DNA from: Lachnospiraceae bacterium | GTDB taxonomy: Bacteria > Bacillota > Clostridia > Lachnospirales > Lachnospiraceae | Reading direction: 5' to 3' | Length of the DNA stretch: 64,000 nt | Assembly: GCA_022769665.1 (NCBI GenBank) | Contig: JALEIR010000028.1 | Location: 19,281-83,280 of the forward strand | Made by a program: the position numbers and the translations under genes | In this document: positions 42,982-51,362 of the stretch, piece by piece | How positions within the stretch are numbered: the first letter of the stretch is position 1 | How the letters are laid out: each line of letters starts with the position of its first letter | Notes under the pieces: model-generated | Seen by the model: the letters and a program-made list of their open reading frames with translations, nothing else | Told to the model about the DNA's origin: nothing | Database searches by the model: none

Positions 42982-43959
42982 TTATTCGTTTTGGAGCTTA
43001 ATCTGCTCTTCCTTAATCAACGGGTAGCGTACCAGCTGCTCCCCGTCCAGATTCTCTCTGTGCATATCCACCGCAGTAATCTGATGATTATCGTAAGAGG
43101 TATAGTAGTAAATTCCCTTCGTGGCATTGCAGCAGGAGGAATAAATGGTAATCTCGTATTTACCCTCATCCAGTTCACAGCAACCCCGCTGCTGGTCTAC
43201 CGAACCAAGGATGTGGAAAAACTGACTGACGCTCTCCTTCTCACTGTCGCCGGAAATGGAATTCATCTTCACAAACGCCACCCTGACAAAGCGAGACTGT
43301 GAGGACAAATCACCGGGCAGCCCCATAGCACCCATGCCTCTGCTGTAGCGCTGTAATTCCAGTCCGGATGCAAAGCGGTTCTCCGGAGATTTGGGGGACA
43401 GATTCATATAATTGTTCAGGGCAAACAACTGTTGGTCAAAGGTCGGATTATTGGTCATCACTCCCACCGGATTATCATATACCTTGATGCCTTCCTTCAC
43501 CGATTCCACAACGATAGATTCATCACGGTCTGCTATTATCCAATGCAGCTGGGCCAGAGGCAGTTTTTCGTTAAAGGGAGTATTCAGCAGATTGATTTTT
43601 TCAATGAGCTGTCGCGCCTCCCTGACAGTACTGCACTGACAGAGAATCCAAGGAATTAATTCATACTGTGCGATGTTATCCTTCCCCTCGGCACTTTCTC
43701 TGTAAAATGCATTGCCCACAAAATTCAGCCCCGCCATTCCCAGGCCCTTCTCGTTTATGGCATCGTAGTACAACGGATAATTCTCTGTCACAAATGCCAT
43801 ACCGATGATGGCGTAGTGAGAATTCATACTTCCTTTTTCTTTAAAATGAAACGGATAGTTTCTGGGGGTAATCGTCACCTCATCCCCATAAGAAAATTCA
43901 TAATCCAGCGTTCTCCCGAAATAGAAGTCTTTCGTTTTATAGGTTGCTGCCGTACACAT
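42982..43959 (-). CDS. bsh: Bile salt hydrolase / choloylglycine hydrolase
   Basis: 325 aa, Ntn-hydrolase that cuts glycine or taurine from conjugated bile acids. Autoprocessed nucleophile Cys2 (MCTAATYKTK), Arg16 and Asp19 (FGRTLDYEF), AGLNFVGNAFY, the Asn of GVMTNNPTFDQQ, and Arg in SQSRFVRVAF are all in place, matching the known BSH active site (C2, R, D, N, N, R). No signal peptide, so cytosolic. Start behind AAAGGAAGAGAATT. Penicillin V acylases are the related alternative, but NNPTF and AGLNF favour BSH. It points to an intestinal host. Confidence 0.93.
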   Translation of the reverse strand: MCTAATYKTKDFYFGRTLDYEFSYGDEVTITPRNYPFHFKEKGSMNSHYAIIGMAFVTENYPLYYDAINEKGLGMAGLNFVGNAFYRESAEGKDNIAQYELIPWILCQCSTVREARQLIEKINLLNTPFNEKLPLAQLHWIIADRDESIVVESVKEGIKVYDNPVGVMTNNPTFDQQLFALNNYMNLSPKSPENRFASGLELQRYSRGMGAMGLPGDLSSQSRFVRVAFVKMNSISGDSEKESVSQFFHILGSVDQQRGCCELDEGKYEITIYSSCCNATKGIYYYTSYDNHQITAVDMHRENLDGEQLVRYPLIKEEQIKLQNE

Positions 43960-44149
43960 AATTCTCTTCCTTTCTGCAATTTATTTGTTTATTTTGTACT
44001 CTTGCCTGCCGCTTTATACTCCTATTGCTTTATACTCCTGCTGCGCTTCTTACTACAGCATATTATTTAGAAATGCTCATCAGCGCGAAATTCGTCATGG
44101 CACTGCCAAGCTGAGATAAAGATTGTGTACTCCAGAGTATCAAAGTAAT

Positions 44150-44178
44150 TTTATCACATCGACTTCCGTTTTTCACAA
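44150..44178 (-). promoter_or_regulatory. Possible minus-strand promoter downstream of the BSH gene
   Basis: TTGTGA (44173-44178), 17 bp, GATAAA (44150-44155) preceded by TGT. It lies between the ftsH stop and the BSH start and has the right orientation and distance for BSH. Confidence 0.5.
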
Positions 44179-44256
44179 TGTTTTCCGCAGTAAAAGAAAA
44201 CCCAAAAAAGACCGAGAATATAATGCTTTGCCGTTTCCTGACAGGGGCACATATTC

Positions 44257-46068
44257 TTACGCATTCAATATATTCATAAATTCCTCACCGGTGATGGTTT
44301 CTTTCTCATACAAATACTGAGAAAGTTCATCCAGCTTTGCACGGTTCTCCATCAGAATTTGGCCTGCCTTCTCATGCTGTTTCTTAACCAGTTCCACAAC
44401 CTGTCTGTCAATGGCAGTTTGGGTCTCTACCGAACAGCATAGAGAAGTATCTCCGCCCAGATATTGATTATTTACCGTTTCCATTGCTACCATATCAAAA
44501 TCCTTGCTCATACCGTACCGGGTGATCATGGCCCTTGCCAGCTTGGTAGCCTGTTCTATATCATTGGAGGCGCCTGTAGTTACAGAGCCGAAAACAACTT
44601 CCTCCGCAGCACGGCCTCCGGTAAATGTCGCAATCTTATTTTCAATTTCTTCCTTTGTCATCAGATAATGATTGCCCTCTTCCACCTGCATGGTATAGCC
44701 AAGAGCGCCGGAAGTTCTGGGTACAATGGTAATCTTCTGAACCGGTGCGGAATCAGTCTGTTTTGCGGCTACCAGTGCATGTCCGATTTCATGATATGCC
44801 ACAATCAGTTTTTCCTTATCCGTCAAAATTGCATTCTTCTTCTGATATCCTGCAATTACCACCTCTATACTCTCCTCCAGGTCCGCCTGTGTTGCGGCAT
44901 TTCTGCCGTCACGAACCGCGCGAAGAGCAGCTTCGTTTACAATATTTGCAAGCTCCGCGCCCGAGGCGCCGGATGCCATTTTCGCAATTTTGCCAAAGTC
45001 CACATCCTCATACAGCTTAATCTTTTTGGCATGAACCTTTAGTATTTCTTCACGCCCTTTCAAATCGGGCAGTTCCACAGGTACACGTCTGTCAAAACGG
45101 CCGGGGCGCAAAAGCGCAGGATCCAGACTCTCCGGACGGTTGGTTGCCGCCAGGATAATCACACCGTTATTCCCCTCAAATCCATCCATCTCAGTCAGCA
45201 GCTGATTCAGAGTCTGCTCACGTTCATCGTTGCCGCCAAGCTGACCGTCACGCTTTTTACCAATGGCATCAATCTCATCAATAAACACGATACAAGGTGC
45301 TTTCTCCTTGGCCTGGCTGAACAAGTCACGTACCTTGGAGGCTCCCATACCTACAAACATCTCCACAAATTCCGAGCCGGACATGGAGAAAAACGGTACA
45401 TTTGCTTCGCCTGCCACAGCTTTTGCAAGCATAGTCTTACCGGTTCCGGGAGGACCTACAAGCAGGATTCCCTTCGGCATAGACGCTCCGATCTCTTTAT
45501 ACTTATCGGGATTATGCAGATAGTCTACAATCTCCGTCAGATTCTCCTTGGCTTCATCCTCTCCTGCAACATCCGTAAACCTGATACCATCCGATGATTT
45601 TACATAAACCTTGGCGTTGCTCTTTCCCATGCCGAATGTCATGGAATTGCCGCCTGCCTTCTTTGCCAGCATACGGTACATCAACTGTCCGAACGCAATA
45701 AAAATAAACATCGGCAACAGCCAGGAAAGGAATATACTTAAAAGAGGAGACATCTCTTCCACAATCTCACTGGAGAACTGTGCTCCGTTCTCATACAATC
45801 TCTCCGTCAGACCCGGATCATAAACCGGACCGGTTTTATAAATATTTTCTTCTCCTTTATCGGTGAAAACAATCTGGTTATCCTCAATCTGTACATAGCC
45901 AATCTCACCATTGTAAGTCATTTCCATAAAAGTCCCGTAATCAACCTCTTTCACAGCACGCTGCGCAAGTTTGGGGACTAACAAAGAATTAATCAAAAAG
46001 ATAGCTAACAGTGCTATCATGTAATAAAAAATAAACGGCTTTTTATTCGGCTGTTTTACTTCCTGCAT
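44257..46068 (-). CDS. ftsH: ATP-dependent zinc metalloprotease FtsH
   Basis: About 603 aa. Two N-terminal helices flank a ~65-residue extracytoplasmic domain; AAA+ Walker A GPPGTGKT, Walker [13 protein letters not shown], second region of homology [20 protein letters not shown]; zinc protease HEIGH with the third ligand region downstream ([15 protein letters not shown]). It degrades damaged or short-lived membrane proteins and some cytosolic regulators. Start MQEVKQPN has GGAGG eight bases upstream. It is shorter at the C-terminus than many FtsH. Clostridia often have more than one copy. Confidence 0.95.
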   Translation of the reverse strand: MQEVKQPNKKPFIFYYMIALLAIFLINSLLVPKLAQRAVKEVDYGTFMEMTYNGEIGYVQIEDNQIVFTDKGEENIYKTGPVYDPGLTERLYENGAQFSSEIVEEMSPLLSIFLSWLLPMFIFIAFGQLMYRMLAKKAGGNSMTFGMGKSNAKVYVKSSDGIRFTDVAGEDEAKENLTEIVDYLHNPDKYKEIGASMPKGILLVGPPGTGKTMLAKAVAGEANVPFFSMSGSEFVEMFVGMGASKVRDLFSQAKEKAPCIVFIDEIDAIGKKRDGQLGGNDEREQTLNQLLTEMDGFEGNNGVIILAATNRPESLDPALLRPGRFDRRVPVELPDLKGREEILKVHAKKIKLYEDVDFGKIAKMASGASGAELANIVNEAALRAVRDGRNAATQADLEESIEVVIAGYQKKNAILTDKEKLIVAYHEIGHALVAAKQTDSAPVQKITIVPRTSGALGYTMQVEEGNHYLMTKEEIENKIATFTGGRAAEEVVFGSVTTGASNDIEQATKLARAMITRYGMSKDFDMVAMETVNNQYLGGDTSLCCSVETQTAIDRQVVELVKKQHEKAGQILMENRAKLDELSQYLYEKETITGEEFMNILNA

Positions 46069-46211
46069 GTTATCTCCCTCCATCTTCTTCATTGCACCAA
46101 TGAACAGTATGTACTCACATTACACACTAATAATAATATTTGCAGGGAAAAAAGCAAGAAATTATTTCTAATATTCTTCGAAAAAAAGTATAAAAAGTAA
46201 CGCTGTCACCT

Positions 46212-46487
46212 TTTCGTTTCATTGTCATAATATGTTTCTGCCCCGTGACCGGAGAAGCCAAATATATCCCCGGTACAAAGGATCATTTCCATGAAGTCAA
46301 GTTTCATACAGATTTTTCTGATAAACATTATCATGAATTCTGTGGAAAAACCTCCGGTGCTTATGATGTCGGAAACGGCAGGCATGTACACTTCATCAAG
46401 GACTTCACCGAAGAGGAAGATAACCACAAGCATGAGTTCCAGGCTGCAACACCGATTGACAGTCCCATCGACTTTAAATGTAAGTAG
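46212..46487 (+). pseudogene. YmaF-family His-rich protein, truncated and frameshifted
   Basis: From 46245 the frame reads VTGEAKYIPGTKDHFHEVKF, HTDFSDKHYHEF, GAYDVGNGRHVHFIKDFT, HKHEFQAATPIDSPID, the C-terminal part of YmaF (PF12788). Before it the matching sequence (FHCHNMFLP) lies in another frame; one C too many in the CCCC run at about 46240 explains the shift. No start codon or N-terminal part remains. YmaF function is unknown; the His pattern suggests metal binding. Confidence 0.7.
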
Positions 46488-46496
46488 GTAAGCAAC

Positions 46497-46546
46497 AAAA
46501 AATGGCTTAAAACCTCAGTATTTTCAAGGTCTTAAGCCATTTTTTA
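46497..46546. terminator. Bidirectional terminator between YmaF relic and tRNA-Pro
   Basis: AATGGCTTAA...TTAAGCCATT with extra ACCT/AAGGT pairing, A6 before and T6 after the stem, so functional in both directions. Confidence 0.85.
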
Positions 46547-46561
46547 CATTTTTTCATGCAT

Positions 46562-46635
46562 CGGGGTGACAGGATTCGAACCTGCGACCTCCTGGTCCCA
46601 AACCAGGCGCTCTAGCCAAGCTGAGCCACACCCCG
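46562..46635 (-). tRNA. tRNA-Pro (TGG)
   Basis: Acceptor CGGGGTG/CACCCCG, anticodon stem CCTGG/CCAGG with loop TTTGGGA, anticodon TGG. Confidence 0.95.
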
Positions 46636-46666
46636 AAACAAAAATGCAGAACAACTGCACTTGCCC

Positions 46667-46696
46667 ATTATATGACAGATTCTCACAAACTGTCAA
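46667..46696 (-). promoter_or_regulatory. Promoter of tRNA-Pro
   Basis: Minus-strand TTGACA (46691-46696), 18 bp, TATAAT (46667-46672); the -35 lies inside the end of the phosphoesterase gene. Confidence 0.85.
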
Positions 46697-47168
46697 GGAA
46701 TTTCACTGCAAAATGTAACTCATCCTCCTGGTCCAGCTCCATAATCACATAGGAAGGCTTATGTCCTTCCTGTCTGGGATATGACAAGCTGCCGGGATTC
46801 ACGGCAATCACATCTCCGTCCGTGTCCAGTACAGGTCTGTGGGTATGGCCGTACATCACAATATCCATTCCTCTGGCAATTGCTTCCCTTTTTATATTCT
46901 CATTGCCCATAGACACATAATAGTTATGTCCATGAACCACCCAGACTTTATAGGGCCCGATATCCAATGTCAGCTCCCTGGGCAATTCCGAAAAAAAGTC
47001 ATTGTTTCCCAACACGATATGTACGGGACATTCAGCGGCTGCCGTCAGGGCATACTCGCTTCCCTCTGCATCTCCGCAGTGGATAACCATGTCCGGTTTA
47101 TGTTTTTCCACCACACGAAAGTAATTTTCATTTCTCTTATGTGTATCACTGACAATTAATACCTTCAT
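46683..47168 (-). CDS. YfcE/MJ0936-type metallophosphoesterase
   Basis: 161 aa. Metal motifs in order: VSDTHKR (DxH), IHCGDAEG (GDxx), GNND, VHGHNYYV, YGHTHRP. Small phosphodiesterase of the YfcE type, cytosolic. Its start overlaps the end of the rdgB gene by 23 bp, so it is translationally coupled. Natural substrate unknown. Confidence 0.93.
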   Translation of the reverse strand: MKVLIVSDTHKRNENYFRVVEKHKPDMVIHCGDAEGSEYALTAAAECPVHIVLGNNDFFSELPRELTLDIGPYKVWVVHGHNYYVSMGNENIKREAIARGMDIVMYGHTHRPVLDTDGDVIAVNPGSLSYPRQEGHKPSYVIMELDQEDELHFAVKFLDSL

Positions 47169-47757
47169 TTTTCTTCAGTTCCTCTTTCATCAGACGAAGT
47201 GCTTTACCCCGATGGCTTACCAGATTCTTTTCCTCGCCGGTAAGCTCAGCCGTGGTCTTATTCAATTCCGGTACATAAAAAATCGGGTCATAACCGAATC
47301 CGCCCTCTCCCTTTTCCTCATAGCCGATTCTGCCCTCTATAGTTGCCCGGACTGTCATTTCACGTCCGCCGGGCAGTACAGCTGCAATGGCACACACGAA
47401 CCTTGCGGTACGTTTTTCCTCAGGGACGCCTTCCAGTCGGCTGATTAAATTCGCGTTTTTTACACTGTAAGGTGTATCCTCCCCCAAATATCTGGCAGAG
47501 TATACACCGGGTTCCCTGTTGAGATAATCAACCTCCAGTCCCGAATCATCAGCCAGAATAATACATTCCCGTGCAAAACCGGCAACCGCTCTCGCTTTGA
47601 TCAACGCGTTCTCCTCATAAGTCGCTCCATTCTCATCAATATCAATATTGATGCCTGCTTCCTTCATGGAGAGTATTTCCATTCCCAAATCATCCAAAAT
47701 CATTCTGATTTCTCTCATTTTCCCGGCATTTCCGGTTGCAAAAATGATTCTGTTCAT
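47146..47757 (-). CDS. rdgB: RdgB/HAM1 XTP/dITP pyrophosphatase
   Basis: 203 aa, removes non-canonical purine NTPs. Motifs: IIFATGNAGKMREI, EENALIKARAVAGF, ADDSGLEVDYLNREPGVYSA, GEGGFGYDPIFYVP, LVSHRGKALR. All catalytic residues (Lys, Asp, Glu) are present. Start behind GAGGGAAA. Third gene of the rlmL-like, amidase-like, rdgB, yfcE-like run. Confidence 0.95.
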   Translation of the reverse strand: MNRIIFATGNAGKMREIRMILDDLGMEILSMKEAGINIDIDENGATYEENALIKARAVAGFARECIILADDSGLEVDYLNREPGVYSARYLGEDTPYSVKNANLISRLEGVPEEKRTARFVCAIAAVLPGGREMTVRATIEGRIGYEEKGEGGFGYDPIFYVPELNKTTAELTGEEKNLVSHRGKALRLMKEELKKNEGINCQ

Positions 47758-47789
47758 TTTCCCTCACATTCCGCCGTTTATCGGCTGTT

Positions 47790-48854
47790 CTAATTAATAT
47801 TTTCTTTGTTTTTCAATGCATCTATCGCTTTGGACATGGCACTGACGATTCCGTCGGCCAACTTTTCCCGATAAGTTTCCTGCTCAAGCAGATATTTTTC
47901 TTTCGGATTCGACAGATACCCCAATGAGACCTCTGCAGACGGCATTTGCAGGCTCCGAAGAATACTCTCTTCTCCTGCTGTTTCAAAACCTGCAGCACGG
48001 TTTCCGGCGGCAATGGTAACCTCTCTTGTCACAAGATCTGCCAAATCTACATTTCCGAATTCGGGAATAAAAAACTCCTCGTTATAGAAACCGCATATAC
48101 CGTAAGTCTCAGGATTATCAGTGTAAGCGGTACGGATTCCGATATACAAATCTGTCCGGACCTCCTCCGCAAAGCTTAGTCTTTCAGCCAAAGTCACATC
48201 CCTATCTTCTGAGCCGAGCAGATACAGTCGCACATTTTCCAGGGTTATTTTTTTCTGGACCTGCCTTGCAACCTGCAACGCCGGTTCTCTCTCCTGCTCT
48301 GTTTTACCATCCGCAGTATCCAGCACAACTATATATTCATACAGTTCTTCCGGTTCAAACCATGCAATAGTCAGGTTATTTCCCTCCATGGTACTCCTGT
48401 ACTCCAATACCCGGTTCATACAAATTTTTAAAAGAATACCGTCCTCCTGCTCCTCGCTTCTGCCCGACAGCACAGGAGAAATGTCACCACTGATTGCATT
48501 TTCCTCGTAAAACCCGGCATCTCCGCCCTGAATATACAGCCAAAGTTCCCTGTCTATGTACCGATTCTCCATGACGACATTTTCAGCTTTTACTCCCTTC
48601 GGAAGCGGTACACAAAAGCTCTTTTCCACACCGTATGTTTTACTCACACGAAGTTCCCTGTCCTCAGACTGCTGATTTCCCTGCGCCGAATTTACGGAAA
48701 GTCCCGACTGCTCTTGGGATACATCCGCAATCACAATTGTCTTATTTGCGGCAAACAAAAGCATCGCAGCCATACAGACAACAAAGAGTATTGTCCATCC
48801 GGCACAAATCGCCTTCCTATTCTCTTTTTCTTCACGATTGTTATTTCCGCTCAT
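47790..48854 (-). CDS. Membrane-anchored amidase_3-fold protein lacking zinc ligands
   Basis: 354 aa. One N-terminal helix (AGWTILFVVCMAAMLLFA), a ~150-residue linker/beta domain, and a C-terminal domain with the order of an N-acetylmuramoyl-L-alanine amidase (Amidase_3). The zinc and catalytic positions are lost. DPGHGG is VVLDTADGKTE, the second His motif SIHANA is IGIRTAYTD, and the catalytic ExGF site is SAEVSLGYLSNPKEKYLLEQ. Fold-level signs (LYLLGSEDRDVTLAERLSFA, VRTDLYIGI) remain. It therefore probably binds, but does not cut, cell wall. The ATG overlaps the rlmL-like stop (ATGA). Confidence 0.75.
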   Translation of the reverse strand: MSGNNNREEKENRKAICAGWTILFVVCMAAMLLFAANKTIVIADVSQEQSGLSVNSAQGNQQSEDRELRVSKTYGVEKSFCVPLPKGVKAENVVMENRYIDRELWLYIQGGDAGFYEENAISGDISPVLSGRSEEQEDGILLKICMNRVLEYRSTMEGNNLTIAWFEPEELYEYIVVLDTADGKTEQEREPALQVARQVQKKITLENVRLYLLGSEDRDVTLAERLSFAEEVRTDLYIGIRTAYTDNPETYGICGFYNEEFFIPEFGNVDLADLVTREVTIAAGNRAAGFETAGEESILRSLQMPSAEVSLGYLSNPKEKYLLEQETYREKLADGIVSAMSKAIDALKNKENIN

Positions 48855-50011
48855 TCACCATGTGCCTTTCCCGCTTTGGGCGGTCTGGGACCAAGGAACT
48901 GATAATAATAGGTCTTCATCATTCCATTGTATATTTTACGATTTTTATCGGCTTTTCTGCCAATATCACGTTCTGCATTCTCATACGCCGTAATCAGATA
49001 CATACTCCAACTGTCCAGAGCTTTGAATCTTTCGCCGATTACACGGTACAGTGCCGGCATTTCCTGTTTGTCCTGAAGTCTCTCTCCGTAGGGCGGATTG
49101 GTAATCAGGAAACCGTACTTTTTCGAATGGCTCAATTCCTCCACACCGCGACGTTGGAAATGAATCAGCTTATCGACTCCTGCCAGCTTTGCATTTTCTC
49201 TGGCAATACTCACCATGTGATCATCAATGTCATACCCCTGGATATCTGTCTCTACAGAAAGGTCAATCAATTCATTTGCTTCATCTAACGTATCATACCA
49301 GTTCCTTTTTGCCACAATATGCGGCCAGTTTTCAGCCGTAAAGCTTCGGTTCATACCCGGTGCCATTCCCGCTGCCATCATAGCTGCCTCAATAGGGAAA
49401 GTTCCGCTGCCGCAAAAGGGGTCTACAAGTATTCTGTCCTTATTCCAGGGAGTCAGCAAAATCAATGCCGCAGCCAGGTTTTCCGCAATAGGAGCCTTAG
49501 CTGTCAGTTTCCGGTATCCCCGCTTGTGCAGAGATTCCCCTGTACTGTCTAGTCCCACCGTCACCTCATCCTTCATGAGAAACACTCTCACCGGATAGTT
49601 CTCTCCGTCCTCCTGAAACCACTCTCTTCCGTATTTCTGCTTCAACCGCTCTACCATTGCCTTTTTCATAATTGCCTGAATATCCGAAGGACTGAAAAGC
49701 TTGGATTTGACACTGGCTGCCTTTGCCACCCAAAACTTACCGTCCTCCGGTATATACTCTTCCCATGGCAGAGCTCTGGTACCCTGAAAGAGCTCTTCAA
49801 AGCTTTCTGCATGAAAACTGCCCACCTTGATTAAAATACGTTCGGCAGTCCGCAAAAAAATATTGGCCCGGCACAAAGCCTCTTCGTCTCCGAAAAATGT
49901 TACTCTACCGTCAGCAACTTCCGTAATATCATACCCTAAATCTGTGATTTCTCTCTTCAGCACAGACTCCATTCCAAAATGACAGGGTGCAATCAATTCA
50001 AATTTGCGCAT
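48851..50011 (-). CDS. THUMP-domain class I SAM-dependent rRNA methyltransferase (RlmL/YpsC-like)
   Basis: About 386 aa. N-terminal ferredoxin-like/THUMP part (FELIAPCHFGMESVLKREI, SDIQAIMKKAMVERLKQKY) and a C-terminal methyltransferase: VDPFCGSGTFPIEAAMMAAG for SAM, IQGYDIDDHMVSIARENAK, and catalytic NPPY (LITNPPYGERL), the N6/N2-guanine type. Expected target is G2445 of 23S rRNA. Start MRKFELIAP with GAGGAG four bases upstream; the GTG just before is its SD overlap. First gene of a four-gene operon. Confidence 0.92.
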   Translation of the reverse strand: MRKFELIAPCHFGMESVLKREITDLGYDITEVADGRVTFFGDEEALCRANIFLRTAERILIKVGSFHAESFEELFQGTRALPWEEYIPEDGKFWVAKAASVKSKLFSPSDIQAIMKKAMVERLKQKYGREWFQEDGENYPVRVFLMKDEVTVGLDSTGESLHKRGYRKLTAKAPIAENLAAALILLTPWNKDRILVDPFCGSGTFPIEAAMMAAGMAPGMNRSFTAENWPHIVAKRNWYDTLDEANELIDLSVETDIQGYDIDDHMVSIARENAKLAGVDKLIHFQRRGVEELSHSKKYGFLITNPPYGERLQDKQEMPALYRVIGERFKALDSWSMYLITAYENAERDIGRKADKNRKIYNGMMKTYYYQFLGPRPPKAGKAHGE

Positions 50012-50076
50012 ATATCTCCTCACTGTTTTTCCTCAAAACATCTTTAGTATACCTTTATTTTCAAAATATGTAAATA

Positions 50077-50097
50077 GGGACACCATACGGTGTCCCC
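50077..50097 (-). terminator. Terminator of Asn/Gln-rich small gene
   Basis: GGGACACC-ATAC-GGTGTCCC perfect stem, followed on the minus strand by TATTTACATATTTT. It lies just upstream of the rlmL-like gene. Confidence 0.6.
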
Positions 50098-50113
50098 ACA
50101 GACTCTTGCGAAT

Positions 50114-50275
50114 TTAGAAATTGTTGTTTCTCTGATTGTTGTTCTGGTTCTGGTTGTTATTCTGGTTGTTCTGATTCTGGTTGTTATTTCTCTGATTGTT
50201 GTTCTGATTGTTATTCTGACTGTTCTTGCAGTTGTCAGAATTGTTGGTGTTGTTGAACTTATTGTTATTGTCCAT
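50114..50275 (-). CDS. Asn/Gln-rich small protein, 53 aa
   Basis: Minus-strand ORF with AGGAGG eight bases from ATG. It starts MDNNNKFNNTNNSDNCKNSQ and ends NQNNNQRNNNF. More than two thirds of residues are Asn or Gln, from CAG/AAC/AAT repeats, with a single Cys. It is not a shadow: no other frame carries a better gene and the SD is exact. Low-complexity polar proteins of this size occur in spore-forming Clostridia, but no function is known to me. Confidence 0.65.
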   Translation of the reverse strand: MDNNNKFNNTNNSDNCKNSQNNNQNNNQRNNNQNQNNQNNNQNQNNNQRNNNF

Positions 50276-50376
50276 GATTCATACCTCCTGTGAATTATCG
50301 GTTACAGGAAGTAGTATGGCAAAAACGCACAAAAAATATGCGCAACTATATTGGTACTTTGGTACTAATTTTATCT

Positions 50377-50405
50377 TGTATTTTTAGGCAGAAAGTACTA
50401 TAATA
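50377..50405 (+). promoter_or_regulatory. Promoter of sRNA candidate
   Basis: TTGTAT (50377-50382), 17-bp spacer, TATAAT (50400-50405). A direct repeat TTGGTAC/TTTGGTAC (about 50352-50366) sits just upstream and could be a regulator site. Confidence 0.75.
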
Positions 50406-50411
50406 GGTTTT

Positions 50412-50507
50412 GTAAGCAGGTAATGTACCTGTTTACTCCCCTTATATAATATTTATACTCCCCTCATTAAGAGCTATCGGTCCCCTCCGGTAGCTCTTAT
50501 GTTTTTC
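50412..50507 (+). ncRNA. Candidate C-rich trans-acting small RNA (~95 nt)
   Basis: A complete transcription unit with no ORF: promoter at 50377-50405, then hairpin GTAAGCAGGT-AATGT-ACCTGTTTAC (50413-50437), an AT-rich open stretch with two ACTCCCCT copies (50436-50443 and 50458-50465), and a terminator stem TAAGAGCTATCGG/CCGGTAGCTCTTA with loop TCCCCT and a T-run. Unpaired UCCCC seeds that pair with SD sequences are the signature of Gram-positive sRNAs such as RsaE/RoxS. The terminator has a T-run only on the plus strand, so orientation is clear. Targets unknown. Confidence 0.7.
50469..50507 (+). terminator. Terminator of sRNA candidate
   Basis: Stem 50469-50481 with 50488-50500, loop TCCCCT, then TGTTTTTC. 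No T-run on the minus strand. Confidence 0.85.
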
Positions 50508-50511
50508 ATCT

Positions 50512-50943
50512 CTAATTCAACCAATCCCGAAACAGCTTTACAAAAAAGATAACCACTGCAGTCACCGCAATCACCGGCCAAAATACAGCCAGAATTTTGA
50601 ACACGGTGCTCAGTACAAGAACAATAATTATCAGGATTAATACAAGCCAGACCCACCCCGGCACCGCCGGATAACGTCTTTGTACTTCGCCGCTTTCTGC
50701 GGTCTGTTCTTTATATGTGTTTCCCGCGGTATTGTTTGTCCGACTGCCTTTCGTCTCCACAATAGTACGCGCTATCAGCCTTGGGTCTCCGAGAGAAGTC
50801 ATTACCTCCTCTTCGTTCTTTCCCATACGCACCTCGGTACTGATATATTCCTCGTAATAACGCACTGTATCCGATACTGTCTCAGGGGCTACTTTGCCAT
50901 TCAATGCGAGACGAAGCTTGTCCAGAAATTCCTGTTTTTCCAT
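50512..50943 (-). CDS. DUF1700 (HAAS) domain membrane protein
   Basis: About 143 aa. N-terminal HAAS-type helical domain (EFLDKLRLALNGKVAPETVS, YYEEYISTEVRMGKNEEEVM, LGDPRLIARTIVE), a polar linker, and two C-terminal helices (VWLVLILIIIVLVLSTVF, VIAVTAVVIFFVKLF). DUF1700 proteins are normally encoded beside a PadR regulator; here the partners are small DUF6171-like and unknown proteins. Start MEKQEFLD has GAGG five bases upstream, not the longer frame. Confidence 0.85.
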   Translation of the reverse strand: MEKQEFLDKLRLALNGKVAPETVSDTVRYYEEYISTEVRMGKNEEEVMTSLGDPRLIARTIVETKGSRTNNTAGNTYKEQTAESGEVQRRYPAVPGWVWLVLILIIIVLVLSTVFKILAVFWPVIAVTAVVIFFVKLFRDWLN

Positions 50944-50954
50944 ATATACCTCAC

Positions 50955-51344
50955 TTATTGTAACTGATCCATCCCTTCTCCTGCGCTGATTCTTCTCAAC
51001 CAGGTTGCCGGATCGTCTTTGAAACGCAGCATGGTCCAAAAAGCATTCAGCACCATAGCTTCTTTATTACAGCACTCTGTATTCTTGCCAATATCCCGAA
51101 CAAGATTATATCTGTCCATCTGCCATACATACAAATCACTTAAACAGTAACCGTTGCAGACATCTTCATCACAAAAAGTATGATGATCCAGATAATACAT
51201 AAATTCCTTCATCTGAGCTTCGTCCGACACCAATCCTTCCCAAAGCATGTCAAGCCATTCTCTGTCTTTTCCAGCATATTCTCCCAAAGCCAACAGTGCT
51301 TCATAAGCTCTGATGCGCCTGGCATCATAAATAATTCCGTTCAT
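50955..51344 (-). CDS. Unknown 129-aa protein
   Basis: Mainly helical and soluble: ARRIRAYEALLALGEYAGKD, EWLDMLWEGLVSDEAQMKEF, MYYLDHHTFCDEDVCNGYCL, MVLNAFWTMLRFKDDP. Cys at CDEDVCNGYC and ECC. No family recognised. Flanked by 11 bp to the DUF1700 gene and 18 bp to the DUF6171-like gene, so part of a three-gene operon. SD is weak (GCGGGAA). Confidence 0.65.
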   Translation of the reverse strand: MNGIIYDARRIRAYEALLALGEYAGKDREWLDMLWEGLVSDEAQMKEFMYYLDHHTFCDEDVCNGYCLSDLYVWQMDRYNLVRDIGKNTECCNKEAMVLNAFWTMLRFKDDPATWLRRISAGEGMDQLQ

Positions 51345-51362
51345 GACAGTATTCCCGCTTTC

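Noticed and set aside
50090..50293. Plus-strand ORF of Val/Ile/Leu repeats resembling a membrane protein
   Set aside because: It is the complement of the Asn/Gln-rich gene, which has an exact SD on the minus strand.
50438..50475. Minus-strand GGGGAGTA repeats as a third riboswitch
   Set aside because: Only the short motif is shared; no P1 partner, no aptamer body and no downstream gene on that strand.
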